Shown: positions 1-8,624 of the stretch, one piece after another
Numbering within the stretch: position 1 is the first letter of the stretch
How the letters are laid out: every line of letters begins with the position of its first letter
IMG/VR virus record: IMGVR_UViG_3300046169_000013
Span: 1-43,499 of that record
Direction: 5' to 3' (one strand)
From: a virus
Length of the DNA: 43,499 bases
The notes under the pieces: model-generated
Told to the model about the DNA's origin: nothing
What the model saw: the letters and a program-made list of their open reading frames with translations, nothing else
Databases searched by the model: none
Position numbers and translations under genes: made by a program

Positions 1-2
1 AA

Positions 3-1151
3 GGTGCTAAGACTACAGACGGCGCACCGAACTACATCAGTGACGTAATCAACAATCAGTCTAACTATGTCTACAACCCATACTTTGGGGATGACTCTGC
101 ATTTGGTGCAACTCACAATAACTTCGCTAAGAAGTTTGGTGCTCAACCTACTGTTGATTCCGCTGAAGACTACTCTAACTCTTTCAAACCGTCAACATTT
201 GGTACTGATTGGACTAATGATCTTTCTAAGATTAAACTAGGTGGTGGTGCAGACGGTGGTGCTATCGGCACTTCTGAGTACGCTACTGGTTTTGATCTGT
301 TCGAAGATACTGAAACTGTACAAGTCGATATGTTAATCGCACCTTTGCATCCTAACAAGACTGACGGTAACACCGTTGTAAATGATCTTGTTTCTATTGC
401 TAAAGGTCGTCAAGATTGTGTTGTAACTACTTCCCCCGATAGAGCTGCTATCACAGGATCTGCTCCTGTAACTGGCACTACCGATTTTGCGAGTGGTTGT
501 ACTCGATCATCATACCTAGTTATTGATAATAACTTCTTGAAGGTATATGACAAGTACAACGATGTGTATGTTAACATCCCTGCTAACTCATCAACTGCTG
601 GTCTATTCGCTGGTACTGATGCAGTAGCTGCACCTTGGTTCTCTCCTGCTGGACAGAGACGAGGTAACTACTTAGGTGTAACAGACATTTTATCTAACCC
701 TAACAAATCGCAGAGAGATACTCTGTACAAAGCAGGCATTAACCCAATCGCCAATATTCCAGGCAGTGGTGTTATCCTATTTGGTGATAAGACTTTCGAA
801 AGTCGTCCAAGTGCATTCGACCGAATCAACGTTCGTAGATTGTTCCTTGTACTAGAAAGACAAATCGCCTTAGCTGCTAAAAACGTAATGTTTGAGTTCA
901 ATGATGAGTTTACTCGTTCTGAATTTGTTAACATCGTAGAACCTTTACTTCGTGAAGTACAAGGTCGAAGAGGTATCACTGACTTCCGTGTCGTTTGTGA
1001 CGAAACAAACAACACACCAGCAGTCATTGATAGAAATGAATTTATCGCTTCAATCTTCATCAAACCCGCTCGTTCAATTAACTTCGTAACGTTGAACTTC
1101 GTTGCAGTTAGAACTGGTGTTGAGTTTGAAGAAGTAGTTGGCACGGTATAG
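3..1151 (+). CDS. gp18: Tail sheath protein gp18, C-terminal part (5' end outside window)
   Basis: The frame is open from the window's first bases to the stop at 1149-1151, so this is the C-terminal ~382 residues of a longer gene. The assignment rests on position directly before the tail tube gene and on the C-terminal part. That part has the GRRGITDFRVVCDETNNT stretch and a final basic/beta segment (FIKPARSINFVTLNFVAVRTG) that I recognise from T4-like and other contractile sheath proteins. Sheath subunits form the contractile outer tail cylinder around the gp19 tube. An internal ATG at 330 is not the start, because coding continues upstream of it. Gp19 follows after 12 bases with a strong ribosome site. 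Confidence 0.88.
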   Translation, partial: GAKTTDGAPNYISDVINNQSNYVYNPYFGDDSAFGATHNNFAKKFGAQPTVDSAEDYSNSFKPSTFGTDWTNDLSKIKLGGGADGGAIGTSEYATGFDLFEDTETVQVDMLIAPLHPNKTDGNTVVNDLVSIAKGRQDCVVTTSPDRAAITGSAPVTGTTDFASGCTRSSYLVIDNNFLKVYDKYNDVYVNIPANSSTAGLFAGTDAVAAPWFSPAGQRRGNYLGVTDILSNPNKSQRDTLYKAGINPIANIPGSGVILFGDKTFESRPSAFDRINVRRLFLVLERQIALAAKNVMFEFNDEFTRSEFVNIVEPLLREVQGRRGITDFRVVCDETNNTPAVIDRNEFIASIFIKPARSINFVTLNFVAVRTGVEFEEVVGTV

Positions 1152-1163
1152 AGGAGATAAGAA

Positions 1164-1691
1164 ATGGCTGTATTAGGTGTAGATGACTTTAAGTCGAAAC
1201 TCCGTGGTGGAGGCGCACGTCCCAATCTCTTCAAGGCAACATTGAACTTCCCTGCTTACGCTGGTGGTGATGTAGAATTATCATCATTCTTGTGTAAGAC
1301 AGCGGCATTACCTGTGTCAGAAATGGCACTGGTAACTGTTCCGTTCCGTGGCCGCCAATTGAAGATTGCGGGCGATCGTACTTTCGCTAACTGGACTGTA
1401 ACCATTATCAACGATACTGATTTCAGTGTTCGTGATGCTATGGAACGTTGGATGAACGGTATCAACGCACACGCTGCGAATACTGGTTTCTCTAACCCTG
1501 TAGATTACGAAGCGGATCTATCCGTTGATCAACTAGACCGCAATGGAGATGTATTGAAAACATACAACTTCCGTGGTTGTTTCCCGACCAATGTGTCGGA
1601 GATTGCATTGTCTTACGAGACTAACGATGTGGTCGAAGAGTTTACTGTAGAATTTGCTATCCAATATTGGGAATCAAATACTACTAGTTAA
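1164..1691 (+). CDS. gp19: Tail tube protein gp19
   Basis: This 175-residue protein is the length expected for T4 gp19 (163 aa). It has the tail-tube pattern: an N-terminal RPNLFKATLNFP strand, a conserved VPFRGRQLKIAGDRTF segment and a C-terminal EFTVEFAIQYWE strand. Subunits stack as hexameric rings to make the inner tail tube for DNA passage. A GAGGAG ribosome site lies just before the ATG. It sits between sheath and portal, as in T4, and a hairpin terminator follows at 1709-1742. Confidence 0.93.
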   Translation: MAVLGVDDFKSKLRGGGARPNLFKATLNFPAYAGGDVELSSFLCKTAALPVSEMALVTVPFRGRQLKIAGDRTFANWTVTIINDTDFSVRDAMERWMNGINAHAANTGFSNPVDYEADLSVDQLDRNGDVLKTYNFRGCFPTNVSEIALSYETNDVVEEFTVEFAIQYWESNTTS

Positions 1692-1708
1692 TTCTGGTAT
1701 AAGTAATG

Positions 1709-1742
1709 AATGGAAGGGGGGAATTGTCTCCCCTTTCATTTT
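1709..1742 (+). terminator. Hairpin terminator after gp19
   Basis: Left arm AATGGAAGGGG (1709-1719) pairs with CCCCTTTCATT (1730-1740) across a 10-base loop, with one G-T wobble, then a short T run. It lies in the 76-base gap between gp19 and gp20 and probably ends or attenuates the tail transcript. Confidence 0.7.
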
Positions 1743-1767
1743 ACTATTAAGGTTTTGAGGTTTTTAA

Positions 1768-3273
1768 ATGGCAGACGAGAATAACGGTTTAAAACTCTTT
1801 GGGTTCGAACTCAAAAGAGCGGAGAAAAAACCGAAAGAGAAAGAAAAACTACAATCTATTGTACCAACGGCAGATCCCGATGGTGCTGGATATGTAACTG
1901 CCTCTGGGTCACACTTTGGTTCGTACATCGATATGGATGGTGCGGATGCAAAGGACAATACCCAACAGATTCAAAAGTATAGGGGTGTTGCACAACATCC
2001 TGAAGTCGATGCAGCTATCGAAGATATTATCAACGAGTCAGTGTCTGGTTCCGAAATGGAATCACCTGTAGAACTCGATCTCGATAACGTTAAGACATCT
2101 GACAAAATCAAAAAACTAATGGTTGAAGAGTTTGATGCCATATGTGGTATGTTGAACTTCAACGAATTAGGTCACGATATTTTCCGTTCATGGTACGTAG
2201 ATGGTCGTTTGTATCATCACCTAGTCGTGAACGAAGCGAACATGAAGATGGGTATCCAAGAGATCAGACCCATTGATGCAGCTAAGATGCGTAAGGTTCG
2301 AGAAGTTAAGTATAAGAAAGATCCTGTAACTAATGCAAAGGTTGTAGACAGAACAGATGAGTTCTATATCTACCAAGAGAAAGCAGGACAACAGTCTGGT
2401 GTTAAACTAAGTCCAGATTCAGTATCCTATGTTACTTCTGGTCTACTAGATCCTTCTAGAAAACGTGTAGTATCTTTCCTACACAAGGCAATCAAACCAA
2501 TTAACCAGTTGCGTATGATGGAAGATTCATTGGTAATCTACCGTCTCGCACGTGCGCCTGAACGCAGAATCTTTTACATAGATGTCGGTAACTTGCCTAC
2601 ACAGAAGGCAGAGAAACACATGAAAGACATCATGTCTCGTTATCGTAACAAGTTAGTATACGATGCGAACACAGGTCAATTGAAAGATGACCGTAAACAT
2701 ATGTCTATGTTGGAAGACTTCTGGTTACCACGTAAAGAAGGTGGTCGTGGTACAGAAATCTCTACACTGCCTGGCGGTGAGAACCTTGGACAGATTGATG
2801 ATATCATCTACTTCCAGAAGAGATTGTATCGTGCGTTGAACGTACCTCTATCACGTCTAGAACAAGAGGCACAGTTCTCTCTAGGTCGTGCAACAGAGAT
2901 CAACCGAGACGAAGTTAAGTTCCAGAAGTTTATTGACAGACTGAGAAAACGCTTCTCTAATCTGTTCCTACATATTCTAAAGAAACAACTAATCCTAAAG
3001 GGTATTATTACTGAACAGGATTGGGAAGAGTGGAAGAATGACATCACGGTAGACTATATCCGTGACAACCACTTCTCTGAACTCAAAGAAGCAGAGGTTC
3101 TACGTGAACGTCTACAGACTATGGATCAAGTATCTCAGTATGTTGGTGAGTACTTCTCTAAAGAGTGGGTTTGGAAAAACGTATTACAAATGCAAGAGGA
3201 CGAGGTTGAGAATATCCTGAAACAAATCGCAACCGAAGCCAATGCAGAAACAGGTAATGAAGACGAATTTTAA
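1768..3273 (+). CDS. gp20: Portal vertex protein gp20
   Basis: This 501-residue protein (T4 gp20 is 524) is the dodecameric portal ring at the capsid's unique vertex, the docking point for packaging terminase and neck. Recognisable segments include YRGVAQHPEVDAAIEDIINE, FRSWYVDGRLYHH, the APERRIFYIDVGNLP stretch typical of T4-type portals, EDFWLPRKEGGRGTEISTLPG and the RLEQE...FSLGRATEI segment. The ATG follows a GAGG site. The following core gene gp67 starts 12 bases downstream. The N-terminal ~30 residues are charged and variable. Confidence 0.96.
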   Translation: MADENNGLKLFGFELKRAEKKPKEKEKLQSIVPTADPDGAGYVTASGSHFGSYIDMDGADAKDNTQQIQKYRGVAQHPEVDAAIEDIINESVSGSEMESPVELDLDNVKTSDKIKKLMVEEFDAICGMLNFNELGHDIFRSWYVDGRLYHHLVVNEANMKMGIQEIRPIDAAKMRKVREVKYKKDPVTNAKVVDRTDEFYIYQEKAGQQSGVKLSPDSVSYVTSGLLDPSRKRVVSFLHKAIKPINQLRMMEDSLVIYRLARAPERRIFYIDVGNLPTQKAEKHMKDIMSRYRNKLVYDANTGQLKDDRKHMSMLEDFWLPRKEGGRGTEISTLPGGENLGQIDDIIYFQKRLYRALNVPLSRLEQEAQFSLGRATEINRDEVKFQKFIDRLRKRFSNLFLHILKKQLILKGIITEQDWEEWKNDITVDYIRDNHFSELKEAEVLRERLQTMDQVSQYVGEYFSKEWVWKNVLQMQEDEVENILKQIATEANAETGNEDEF

Positions 3274-3285
3274 TTGGAGAAAATC

Positions 3286-3612
3286 ATGAGTGAAGCAGAA
3301 GCAACTGAAGTAGAAGTACCTGAAGTTGAAAAGACACAGATGGAATTAAACCTCGATAATTTCGTGGACGCTATTCAAGCGACCAACTATAATCAAGCAG
3401 GCGATCTATTCAACGACATGTTGGGTAGTAAGTTACAGGATGCTATGGATGCCGAGAAGGTTGCGGTAGCCGCAGACATCTTCAACAACAATGACGAAGA
3501 CATCGATATCGAAGATCTTGAACTAGATCTTGAAGATGACGTAGAAGAAGATACCGAGGTTGAGTCTGAAGAAGTTGAAGTTGAAGAAGAACCCGAAGAA
3601 GATATTTCTTAA
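3286..3612 (+). CDS. gp67: Prohead core protein gp67
   Basis: This is a small, very acidic protein of 108 residues, read from the ATG at 3286 behind TTGGAGA. An in-frame TTG at 3274 is a less likely start. The final ~35 residues are almost all Asp, Glu and Val, as in gp67-type scaffold core proteins. The middle (VDAIQATNYNQAGDLFNDML) is the recognisable gp67 segment. It is an internal head-core component degraded by the gp21 protease during maturation. Its place between portal and protease genes matches T4-like phages. The assignment rests on synteny, size and composition. Confidence 0.8.
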   Translation: MSEAEATEVEVPEVEKTQMELNLDNFVDAIQATNYNQAGDLFNDMLGSKLQDAMDAEKVAVAADIFNNNDEDIDIEDLELDLEDDVEEDTEVESEEVEVEEEPEEDIS

Positions 3613-3641
3613 TAATATTTTAATCTAAGAAACTTTATTTG

Positions 3642-3649
3642 TATAAATA
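3642..3649 (+). promoter_or_regulatory. Late promoter TATAAATA before gp68/gp21
   Basis: TATAAATA is the T4-type late promoter element recognised by gp55-RNA polymerase with the gp45 clamp. It stands in the 64-base gap before gp68, about 28 bases upstream of its start, and would drive the capsid assembly genes. Confidence 0.75.
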
Positions 3650-3676
3650 AATGTACAAACAAGGAAAAAACTTATA

Positions 3677-3883
3677 GTGAAAACATTTAAACAGATTCGA
3701 GAGAAAACTAAACCCAAGTATAAGGGTGAGGTTGTTTACTCAGCAAAGACTACTGGATCTGTTAAAGTACCAGTCGCCATCGTAAAGGAACCTAAAGGTT
3801 TCTGTGTGTATATTGACGGTGACAAACTAGACGTTTTCAAGAAACAGTCTGAGGCAATGAAGACGCTTGAAGGACTACAGTAA
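3677..3883 (+). CDS. gp68: Prohead core protein gp68-like
   Basis: This 68-residue basic protein starts at a GTG, 11 bases after an AAGGA site. It is much shorter than T4 gp68 (141 aa), but marine T4-like phages carry a small protein of this kind at this exact place between gp67 and gp21, annotated as prohead core. The sequence opens MKTFKQIREK and has a compact beta-rich middle (VYSAKTTGSVKVPVAIV, then GFCVYIDGDKL). No catalytic motif is seen. A role in the head core is inferred from position. Confidence 0.6.
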   Translation: MKTFKQIREKTKPKYKGEVVYSAKTTGSVKVPVAIVKEPKGFCVYIDGDKLDVFKKQSEAMKTLEGLQ

Positions 3884-3905
3884 AATCACTTGGTGGTAAA
3901 ATCAA

Positions 3906-4566
3906 ATGAAGTTAATTAGTGAATTTAAAGAAAGCGATCTTGAGTGTATCGTAGAGAAGAAAGAAAATGGCGATAAGAATTATGTCATTGAAGGAATCTT
4001 CATTCAAACAGAATCAAAGAATAGAAACGGACGTATTTACCCTAAACCAATTATGGAGAAGGCAGTAAATGCATACGTTGAAACCCAAGTTAGTAAGAAA
4101 CGTGCGGTAGGTGAATTGAATCACCCTGAAGGGCCCTACGGTTAACTTGGATAAAGTTTCTCACCTCATCACAGATCTTCGTTTCGAAGGTAATGATGTG
4201 GTAGGAAAGGCACAAATATTGGATACTCCAATGGGTAAGATTGTTAAAGGTCTCCTTGATGGTGGTGTACAACTTGGAGTGTCAACTCGTGGAATGGGAA
4301 GTTTGGAACAAAAAAATGGCGCAATGTACGTCAAAGACGACTTTATTCTTAACACGGTAGATATCGTGCAAGACCCCTCAGCACCTGACGCTTTTGTCAA
4401 TGGAATTATGGAAGGTGTAGATTGGGTTTGGAATAACGGCATTTTGGAACCCCAAATTATTGAAGATATGGAGACAGAAATTAAAACCGCACCGAAAGCA
4501 TTTCGACCAGAAGTGCAGATTCGGGAGTTTAAGAATTTCCTCTCGTTAATCAAATCTAGTATGTAA
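3906..4566 (+). CDS. gp21: Prohead protease gp21, split by a one-base insertion near 4134-4137
   Basis: The prohead maturation protease cuts scaffold and capsid N-termini. The first 79 codons (3906-4145) include the conserved GELNHPEGP box with the likely catalytic His (about residue 73). They end early at TAA 4143-4145. The remainder reads in the +1 frame (to 4566) without a break, with GVSTRGMGS carrying the likely catalytic Ser (about residue 126). Dropping one base within GGGCCCTA (4131-4138) turns PYG-stop into PTVNLDKVSH, restoring a ~219-residue protein, close to T4 gp21 (212). As written, the protease would be truncated between its catalytic residues. Sequencing error is most likely. 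Confidence 0.9.
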
Positions 4567-4576
4567 GGAGTCAATA

Positions 4577-5617
4577 ATGACTGAAGAAACCAAAGTCGAA
4601 GTTGAACTTCACGATGAAATTGATAACGAAATCGTGGAGGAAACTCTCGAAGAAGCACAAGCACCTGCGCCTAAAGGTAAGGCAGACGCTGCTCCTGTAA
4701 CGGAGCCAGAGTCTATCGCATCTGTGGATAAGGCTGCCGATGCTACTAAACAGGCACCTGTACCTAAGACTAAAGCTGGTATGATTAGTGCAATGTATGG
4801 TAAACTTAATTCTATGAAGAAAGTAGACCTACAAGCATCATACGGTAAAGTAATGGGTGAAGACCTAGAAGTAGCAGGAGAGACTGTTGCAGAAACTATC
4901 GATACAACTTCCGAGTTGGATGCGTTGGTAGAATCTGAAGCAACTCTTTCTGAAGAGTTCAAAGAAAAGACTGCTGTAATTTTTGAAGCTGCTGCTGTTA
5001 AGTCTAAACTATCTGAAGAAGTAGATCGTTTAGAAACTCAGTACAAAGAAGAACTATCTGAAGAAGTATCATCTATTAAAGGTGACCTTGTTGAGAAAGT
5101 AGATTCTTACTTAAACTACGTAGTTGAGTCTTGGATGGACGAAAACAAAGTAGCGGTACAGAACGGTCTCCGTACTGAAATTGCCGAAACATTCATGGAC
5201 AAAATGAAAGACCTATTCACTGAGTCTTACATTGACGTACCAGAATCCAAAGTTGACCTAGTTGACGAATTAGCAGAACAAGTATCTGAGTTAGAAGAAA
5301 AACTAAATGCTCAGACTGGTGATGCGATCAAACTAAGCGAAGAACTAGAAGTACTACAGCGTGATGCTATCATCGCTGAAGCATCTCGTGGTCTTGCTGA
5401 CACCCAAGTAGAGAAGTTAAAAGGACTTGTAGAAGGTATTGATTTTGACGAAGACACATTCGCTCAAAAAGTTGGTATCATCATTGAGTCACACTTCGCT
5501 AAAGAACCAAGCGCAAACGAAGAAGTTGAAGTTGTATCTGAAGACGTAGACCAAACGGTCGAAGTTTCTAGTTCAATGGCACAATACGTTTCCGCTCTCC
5601 AAAAAACTATTAAGTAA
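4577..5617 (+). CDS. gp22: Prohead scaffold protein gp22
   Basis: This 346-residue acidic, largely helical coiled-coil protein lies between the protease and the major capsid gene, as gp22 does in T4. It has an N-terminal Glu-rich part, an Ala/Pro/Lys linker, then long helices rich in Glu, Lys and Leu (for example DLVDELAEQVSELEEKL). Scaffold cores assemble inside the prohead and are later cut to peptides by gp21. An AAGGAG ribosome site precedes the ATG by 9 bases. It has no enzymatic motif. Family assignment is by synteny and composition. Confidence 0.9.
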   Translation: MTEETKVEVELHDEIDNEIVEETLEEAQAPAPKGKADAAPVTEPESIASVDKAADATKQAPVPKTKAGMISAMYGKLNSMKKVDLQASYGKVMGEDLEVAGETVAETIDTTSELDALVESEATLSEEFKEKTAVIFEAAAVKSKLSEEVDRLETQYKEELSEEVSSIKGDLVEKVDSYLNYVVESWMDENKVAVQNGLRTEIAETFMDKMKDLFTESYIDVPESKVDLVDELAEQVSELEEKLNAQTGDAIKLSEELEVLQRDAIIAEASRGLADTQVEKLKGLVEGIDFDEDTFAQKVGIIIESHFAKEPSANEEVEVVSEDVDQTVEVSSSMAQYVSALQKTIK

Positions 5618-5629
5618 GGAATTACTATT

Positions 5630-6979
5630 ATGCAACAATCTTACGACCAATTAATCGAAAAATGGTCTCCAGTACTGAACGAAGGTTCTGCTGGTGAAAT
5701 CACAGACCGTCACCGTATGGCGGTAACTGCAACTGTTCTAGAAAACCAAGAGAAAGCACTTGCGGAAGCACGTAGTGCAGAACAAGGTTTCATGACAGAA
5801 GCTGCTCCAACTAACTCAACAGGCTCTTCAGTAGCGAACTGGGATCCAGTATTGATCTCTCTAGTACGCCGTGCAATGCCTAACCTAATCGCATATGATG
5901 TGTGTGGTGTTCAACCGATGAATGGCCCAACTGGTCTTATCTTCGCAATGAAATCACGTTACAATGCTCAAGACGGTACTGAAGCACTATTCAACGAAGC
6001 AAACACTGCTTTCTCTGGTGACTCAAGCGGTACTGCAACATCTTCTCACGTTGATGGACAAACTTCTGGTTTTGCTGGTATTTCTGACACTGATACAGAT
6101 AGTTCTGTTGACGATCAACGTGTAACTGGTACGTTTGCTGGTGGTATGGCTACTGCTGAGGCTGAAGGACTTGGTTCTTCAGGTGGTACTGCATTCAACG
6201 AAATGGGTTTCTCAATCGAGAAAGCAACTGTAACTGCTAAGTCACGTGCATTGAAAGCGGAATACTCGCTTGAACTTGCTCAAGACCTTAAAGCAATCCA
6301 CGGTCTAGACGCTGAGACTGAGTTGGCGAACATCTTGTCAACTGAGATCCTTGCGGAAATCAACCGTGAAGTTATCCGTACTATCAACAGTCAGGCAAAA
6401 ACTGGTGCGTTACAGTCTAACGTAACTACTAAAGGTATCTTCGATCTATCAACTGATGCTGATGGTCGTTGGTCTGCTGAGAAGTTCAAAGGTCTAACTG
6501 TACAGATCGATCGTGAAGCAAACACTATCGCTAAAGAAACTCGCCGTGGTAAAGGTAACGTTGTAATCTGTTCTTCAGACGTTGCAACTGCACTTGCTGC
6601 TTCTGGTTCTTTAGACTACAGTCCTGCTATCAACAACAACCTACAAGTAGATGATACTGGTAACACTTTTGCTGGTCTATTGAACGGTCGTATCAAAGTA
6701 TACATCGATCCATATGCAACTGCAAACTACGTTACTGTAGGTTACAAAGGTACTAACACTTATGACAGTGGTCTATTCTACTGCCCATATGTACCTTTAC
6801 AAATGGTTAAAGCGGTTAGTGAAGACACTTTCCAACCAAAAATCGGTTTCAAGACTCGCTACGGCATGGCTTCTAACCCATTTGTTGGTGCAACTGCTGC
6901 TGACGGACTTGCTGCTGTTAAGTCTAACCAGTACTACCGTATCTTCCGTGTTGACAACATCCTCAACGCTACTTCATAA
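5630..6979 (+). CDS. gp23: Major capsid protein gp23
   Basis: This 449-residue capsid protein has typical gp23 segments: SSVANWDPVLISLVRRAMP, YDVCGVQPMNGPTGLIFAMK and, near the end, LFYCPYVPLQMVKAV and FKTRYGMASNPFV. An N-terminal propeptide is expected to be removed by gp21. The sequence MTE at residues 55-57 fits the gp21 cleavage consensus (hydrophobic-x-Glu), but this is inference. Codon use is strongly biased toward a few codons, as usual for highly expressed capsid genes. It starts 12 bases after gp22 and ends in front of a strong terminator. Confidence 0.98.
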   Translation: MQQSYDQLIEKWSPVLNEGSAGEITDRHRMAVTATVLENQEKALAEARSAEQGFMTEAAPTNSTGSSVANWDPVLISLVRRAMPNLIAYDVCGVQPMNGPTGLIFAMKSRYNAQDGTEALFNEANTAFSGDSSGTATSSHVDGQTSGFAGISDTDTDSSVDDQRVTGTFAGGMATAEAEGLGSSGGTAFNEMGFSIEKATVTAKSRALKAEYSLELAQDLKAIHGLDAETELANILSTEILAEINREVIRTINSQAKTGALQSNVTTKGIFDLSTDADGRWSAEKFKGLTVQIDREANTIAKETRRGKGNVVICSSDVATALAASGSLDYSPAINNNLQVDDTGNTFAGLLNGRIKVYIDPYATANYVTVGYKGTNTYDSGLFYCPYVPLQMVKAVSEDTFQPKIGFKTRYGMASNPFVGATAADGLAAVKSNQYYRIFRVDNILNATS

Positions 6980-7022
6980 GATACACAAAAATAAGAGTGA
7001 GGTTAACTCACCACATTTTAGA

Positions 7023-7047
7023 GGGACTCTTCGGAGTCCCTTTTTTT
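7023..7047 (+). terminator. Intrinsic terminator of the capsid operon
   Basis: A perfect 7-bp stem GGGACTC/GAGTCCC with a TTCG tetraloop is followed by seven T residues. A weaker hairpin (GTGAG/CTCAC, 6997-7011) lies just before it. It ends the head-gene transcript and faces the minus-strand terminator at 7054-7078. Confidence 0.92.
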
Positions 7048-7053
7048 ATGGGC

Positions 7054-7078
7054 AATAAAAACCCCTCCGAAGAGGGGT
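7054..7078 (-). terminator. Intrinsic terminator of the minus-strand tRNA unit
   Basis: On the minus strand ACCCCTC (7078-7072) pairs with GAGGGGT (7067-7061) around a TTCG tetraloop and is followed by a T-rich tract. It lies 12 bases beyond the tRNA 3' end, so it ends transcription coming from the minus-strand island. Confidence 0.85.
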
Positions 7079-7089
7079 AAGAGAGAGAT

Positions 7090-7161
7090 TGGAGCGGAGC
7101 AGAGGACTTGAACCTCCATCTTTAGGTTGGACACCTAACGTAATCATTATACTAACTCCGC
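7090..7161 (-). tRNA. tRNA-Gly (anticodon TCC), atypical anticodon loop
   Basis: Read on the minus strand it folds as a 72-base cloverleaf. The acceptor is GCGGAGT/GCTCCGC (last pair T-G), then a short D arm (GTA/TAC), anticodon stem TTAGG/CCTAA, T arm GGAGG/CCTCT with loop TTCAAGT, and an encoded CCA end. The anticodon loop is TGTCCAA, giving TCC, as in T4 and E. coli tRNA-Gly(TCC) with CTTCCAA. Position 33 is G instead of the near-universal T, and the D loop lacks the usual GG pair. These oddities could mean sequence error or a decayed tRNA. It has its own promoter (7175-7204) and terminator. Confidence 0.8.
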
Positions 7162-7174
7162 ATAATATGGGTAT

Positions 7175-7204
7175 ATTATAACACAGAACCCATACTAATG
7201 TCAA
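7175..7204 (-). promoter_or_regulatory. Sigma70-type promoter for tRNA-Gly
   Basis: On the minus strand TTGACA (7204-7199) and TATAAT (7180-7175) are 18 bp apart, with both boxes perfect. The expected start point is about 7 bases before the tRNA 5' end. The -35 box overlaps the last codons of the upstream nuclease gene. Confidence 0.85.
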
Positions 7205-8562
7205 GCATTTTCTAAACTTTTCTTTCCTAATTTTAGATTATCTTCTGCTGTTTGGATAACACCATTTTCTATAGTTGTCTGGTGACCGTCAGCGTGTGGT
7301 TCTATATGACCACCATGATAGGCATTCGTGTGTAGTTTCGACAACTCAACATCATGACCTTCGGGAGTCTTGAAATCACCTAACGCAGATAAAACCATTT
7401 TCTCGGTCGCATTGTAGGTACGCTTTGAGTCTAGTTTGGTTGTTAGTGATTCTACATCAAAAGACTTCATGATTAGTTCATTACGTTTCTGATTGTTACC
7501 GCACTGACGACCACCTACCATCTTAGAGAACTGTTTCATTTCTTGTGCGCCAGGCACTTCATAGTACTCTTCATCAAGGATGAGGTTGGAGATAACTTTG
7601 ATGTAAGACTTTAAGAACTCTTCGTTGTTCTTGATCTTCATCTTCTTGTTACGCAACTCCATGTAAATAACAAACAGATCAAACACAGAGTTTCTGTTTG
7701 CGATTGCAAATGCATCCTCGGACATAACATCTTTCATGAAGGCATTAAATGTCTTACGGAAAGACGACATAGTACTTTCACCGTCCGAACCGTCACGGTA
7801 TAGATCTTCGATGCGAATACCTTTCTTTATACCGTATGCATACACATATGCACATTCTGCAATCATCTCATCAACGTGTCTTCGATTGAGTGCCGTGTCA
7901 CTGAACCACTTACTTTGTTTCGCAAAATAGTCTTCGTGTTTCTCTGTTAGTTCACGTACTGTATTCGCAACAGTCGTGATGTAAGAATTTAGTTTCTCCA
8001 TCTTGGTTAGTGGTTTACCTTCGTTAACACAGATGAACAAATCTGAGAGTTCCTCACGTGTCGCATCGGTGTACACTGAGATGGACACCATTGCTTCATC
8101 GAAGGCATCTCTTATAACTTGGGGCAGGGTATCATAAGTATCACACTCAGAATCAACAATAACCTTCGCACCGTCTATATCGAACTCACCATGACGAATG
8201 GTCACGTTACTTTCCATGAAAGACGTGATAACATTGTTACGGTTGTTTGAATCGATATTCAAATACTTGACACCTTTGTCTTTCCAGTATTGAAAGTACT
8301 TTATGTCTTCCCTGACTCCGTTCTCTGTTGCCGCTTCTAGACAGGCATCAACATCCGCAAAGATAAACTTAGAAGGTGCTTTACCACAGATCAATGATGT
8401 CATGTATGCACGTTTCTGACTCTCATCCCAACGAGAAAACTTGTTCGCTTGGAACGCAAGGTCTGCCTTTTGAAAGGGTGCGACAACTGAATGGTACTTA
8501 GTGTGGGGTACGGAAAAATCTGAATAGTTCATCTTCCGAAAACGATTAACTCGCATAGCCAT
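7201..8562 (-). CDS. DUF262 + HNH nuclease, GmrSD-like
   Basis: This 453-residue protein has a DUF262 (ParB-like nucleotide-binding) N-terminal region. The recognisable motif is VSISVYTDATREELSDLFI followed by VNEGKPLTKMEKLNS, the signature region of GmrS-type proteins. The C-terminus carries an HNH-type nuclease motif: GGHIEPHADG, then IENGVIQTAEDNLKLGKK, with His-His and Asn ligands visible. The DUF262+HNH fusion is the architecture of GmrSD type IV restriction enzymes, which cut modified DNA in an NTP-dependent way; related proteins occur in phages. It has its own promoter (8591-8619). Role inferred: nuclease against competing phage or host DNA. Confidence 0.78.
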   Translation of the reverse strand: MAMRVNRFRKMNYSDFSVPHTKYHSVVAPFQKADLAFQANKFSRWDESQKRAYMTSLICGKAPSKFIFADVDACLEAATENGVREDIKYFQYWKDKGVKYLNIDSNNRNNVITSFMESNVTIRHGEFDIDGAKVIVDSECDTYDTLPQVIRDAFDEAMVSISVYTDATREELSDLFICVNEGKPLTKMEKLNSYITTVANTVRELTEKHEDYFAKQSKWFSDTALNRRHVDEMIAECAYVYAYGIKKGIRIEDLYRDGSDGESTMSSFRKTFNAFMKDVMSEDAFAIANRNSVFDLFVIYMELRNKKMKIKNNEEFLKSYIKVISNLILDEEYYEVPGAQEMKQFSKMVGGRQCGNNQKRNELIMKSFDVESLTTKLDSKRTYNATEKMVLSALGDFKTPEGHDVELSKLHTNAYHGGHIEPHADGHQTTIENGVIQTAEDNLKLGKKSLENA

Positions 8563-8590
8563 AATATAATCTCTCTATAATTTAAACTTC

Positions 8591-8619
8591 ATTATACTTC
8601 ATTTCAAAACAAATGTCAA
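8591..8619 (-). promoter_or_regulatory. Sigma70-type promoter for the DUF262-HNH gene
   Basis: On the minus strand TTGACA (8619-8614), a 17-bp spacer and TATAAT (8596-8591), all perfect. It gives a leader of about 20 bases carrying AGAGAG before the ATG at 8562. It lies just past the stop codon of the upstream gene. Confidence 0.88.
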
Positions 8620-8624
8620 GCGTT

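Noticed and set aside
668-1234. 188-codon minus-strand open frame
   Set aside because: It is a mirror of the gp18/gp19 coding frames with no promoter, ribosome site or protein-like composition.
2933-2962. TTGACA in gp20 with a TCTAAT 17 bp later
   Set aside because: The -10 match is imperfect and it sits in conserved portal coding sequence with no gene start nearby.
4131-4147. Programmed +1 frameshift in gp21 as the preferred reading
   Set aside because: Although CCC-T is slippery, three other genes have indels in unlike contexts, so shared sequence error is simpler. Kept only as an alternative.
6762-7058. Plus-strand 98-codon open frame over the end of gp23
   Set aside because: It overlaps the conserved end of gp23 and the terminator; Leu/Thr/Ser-rich shadow.
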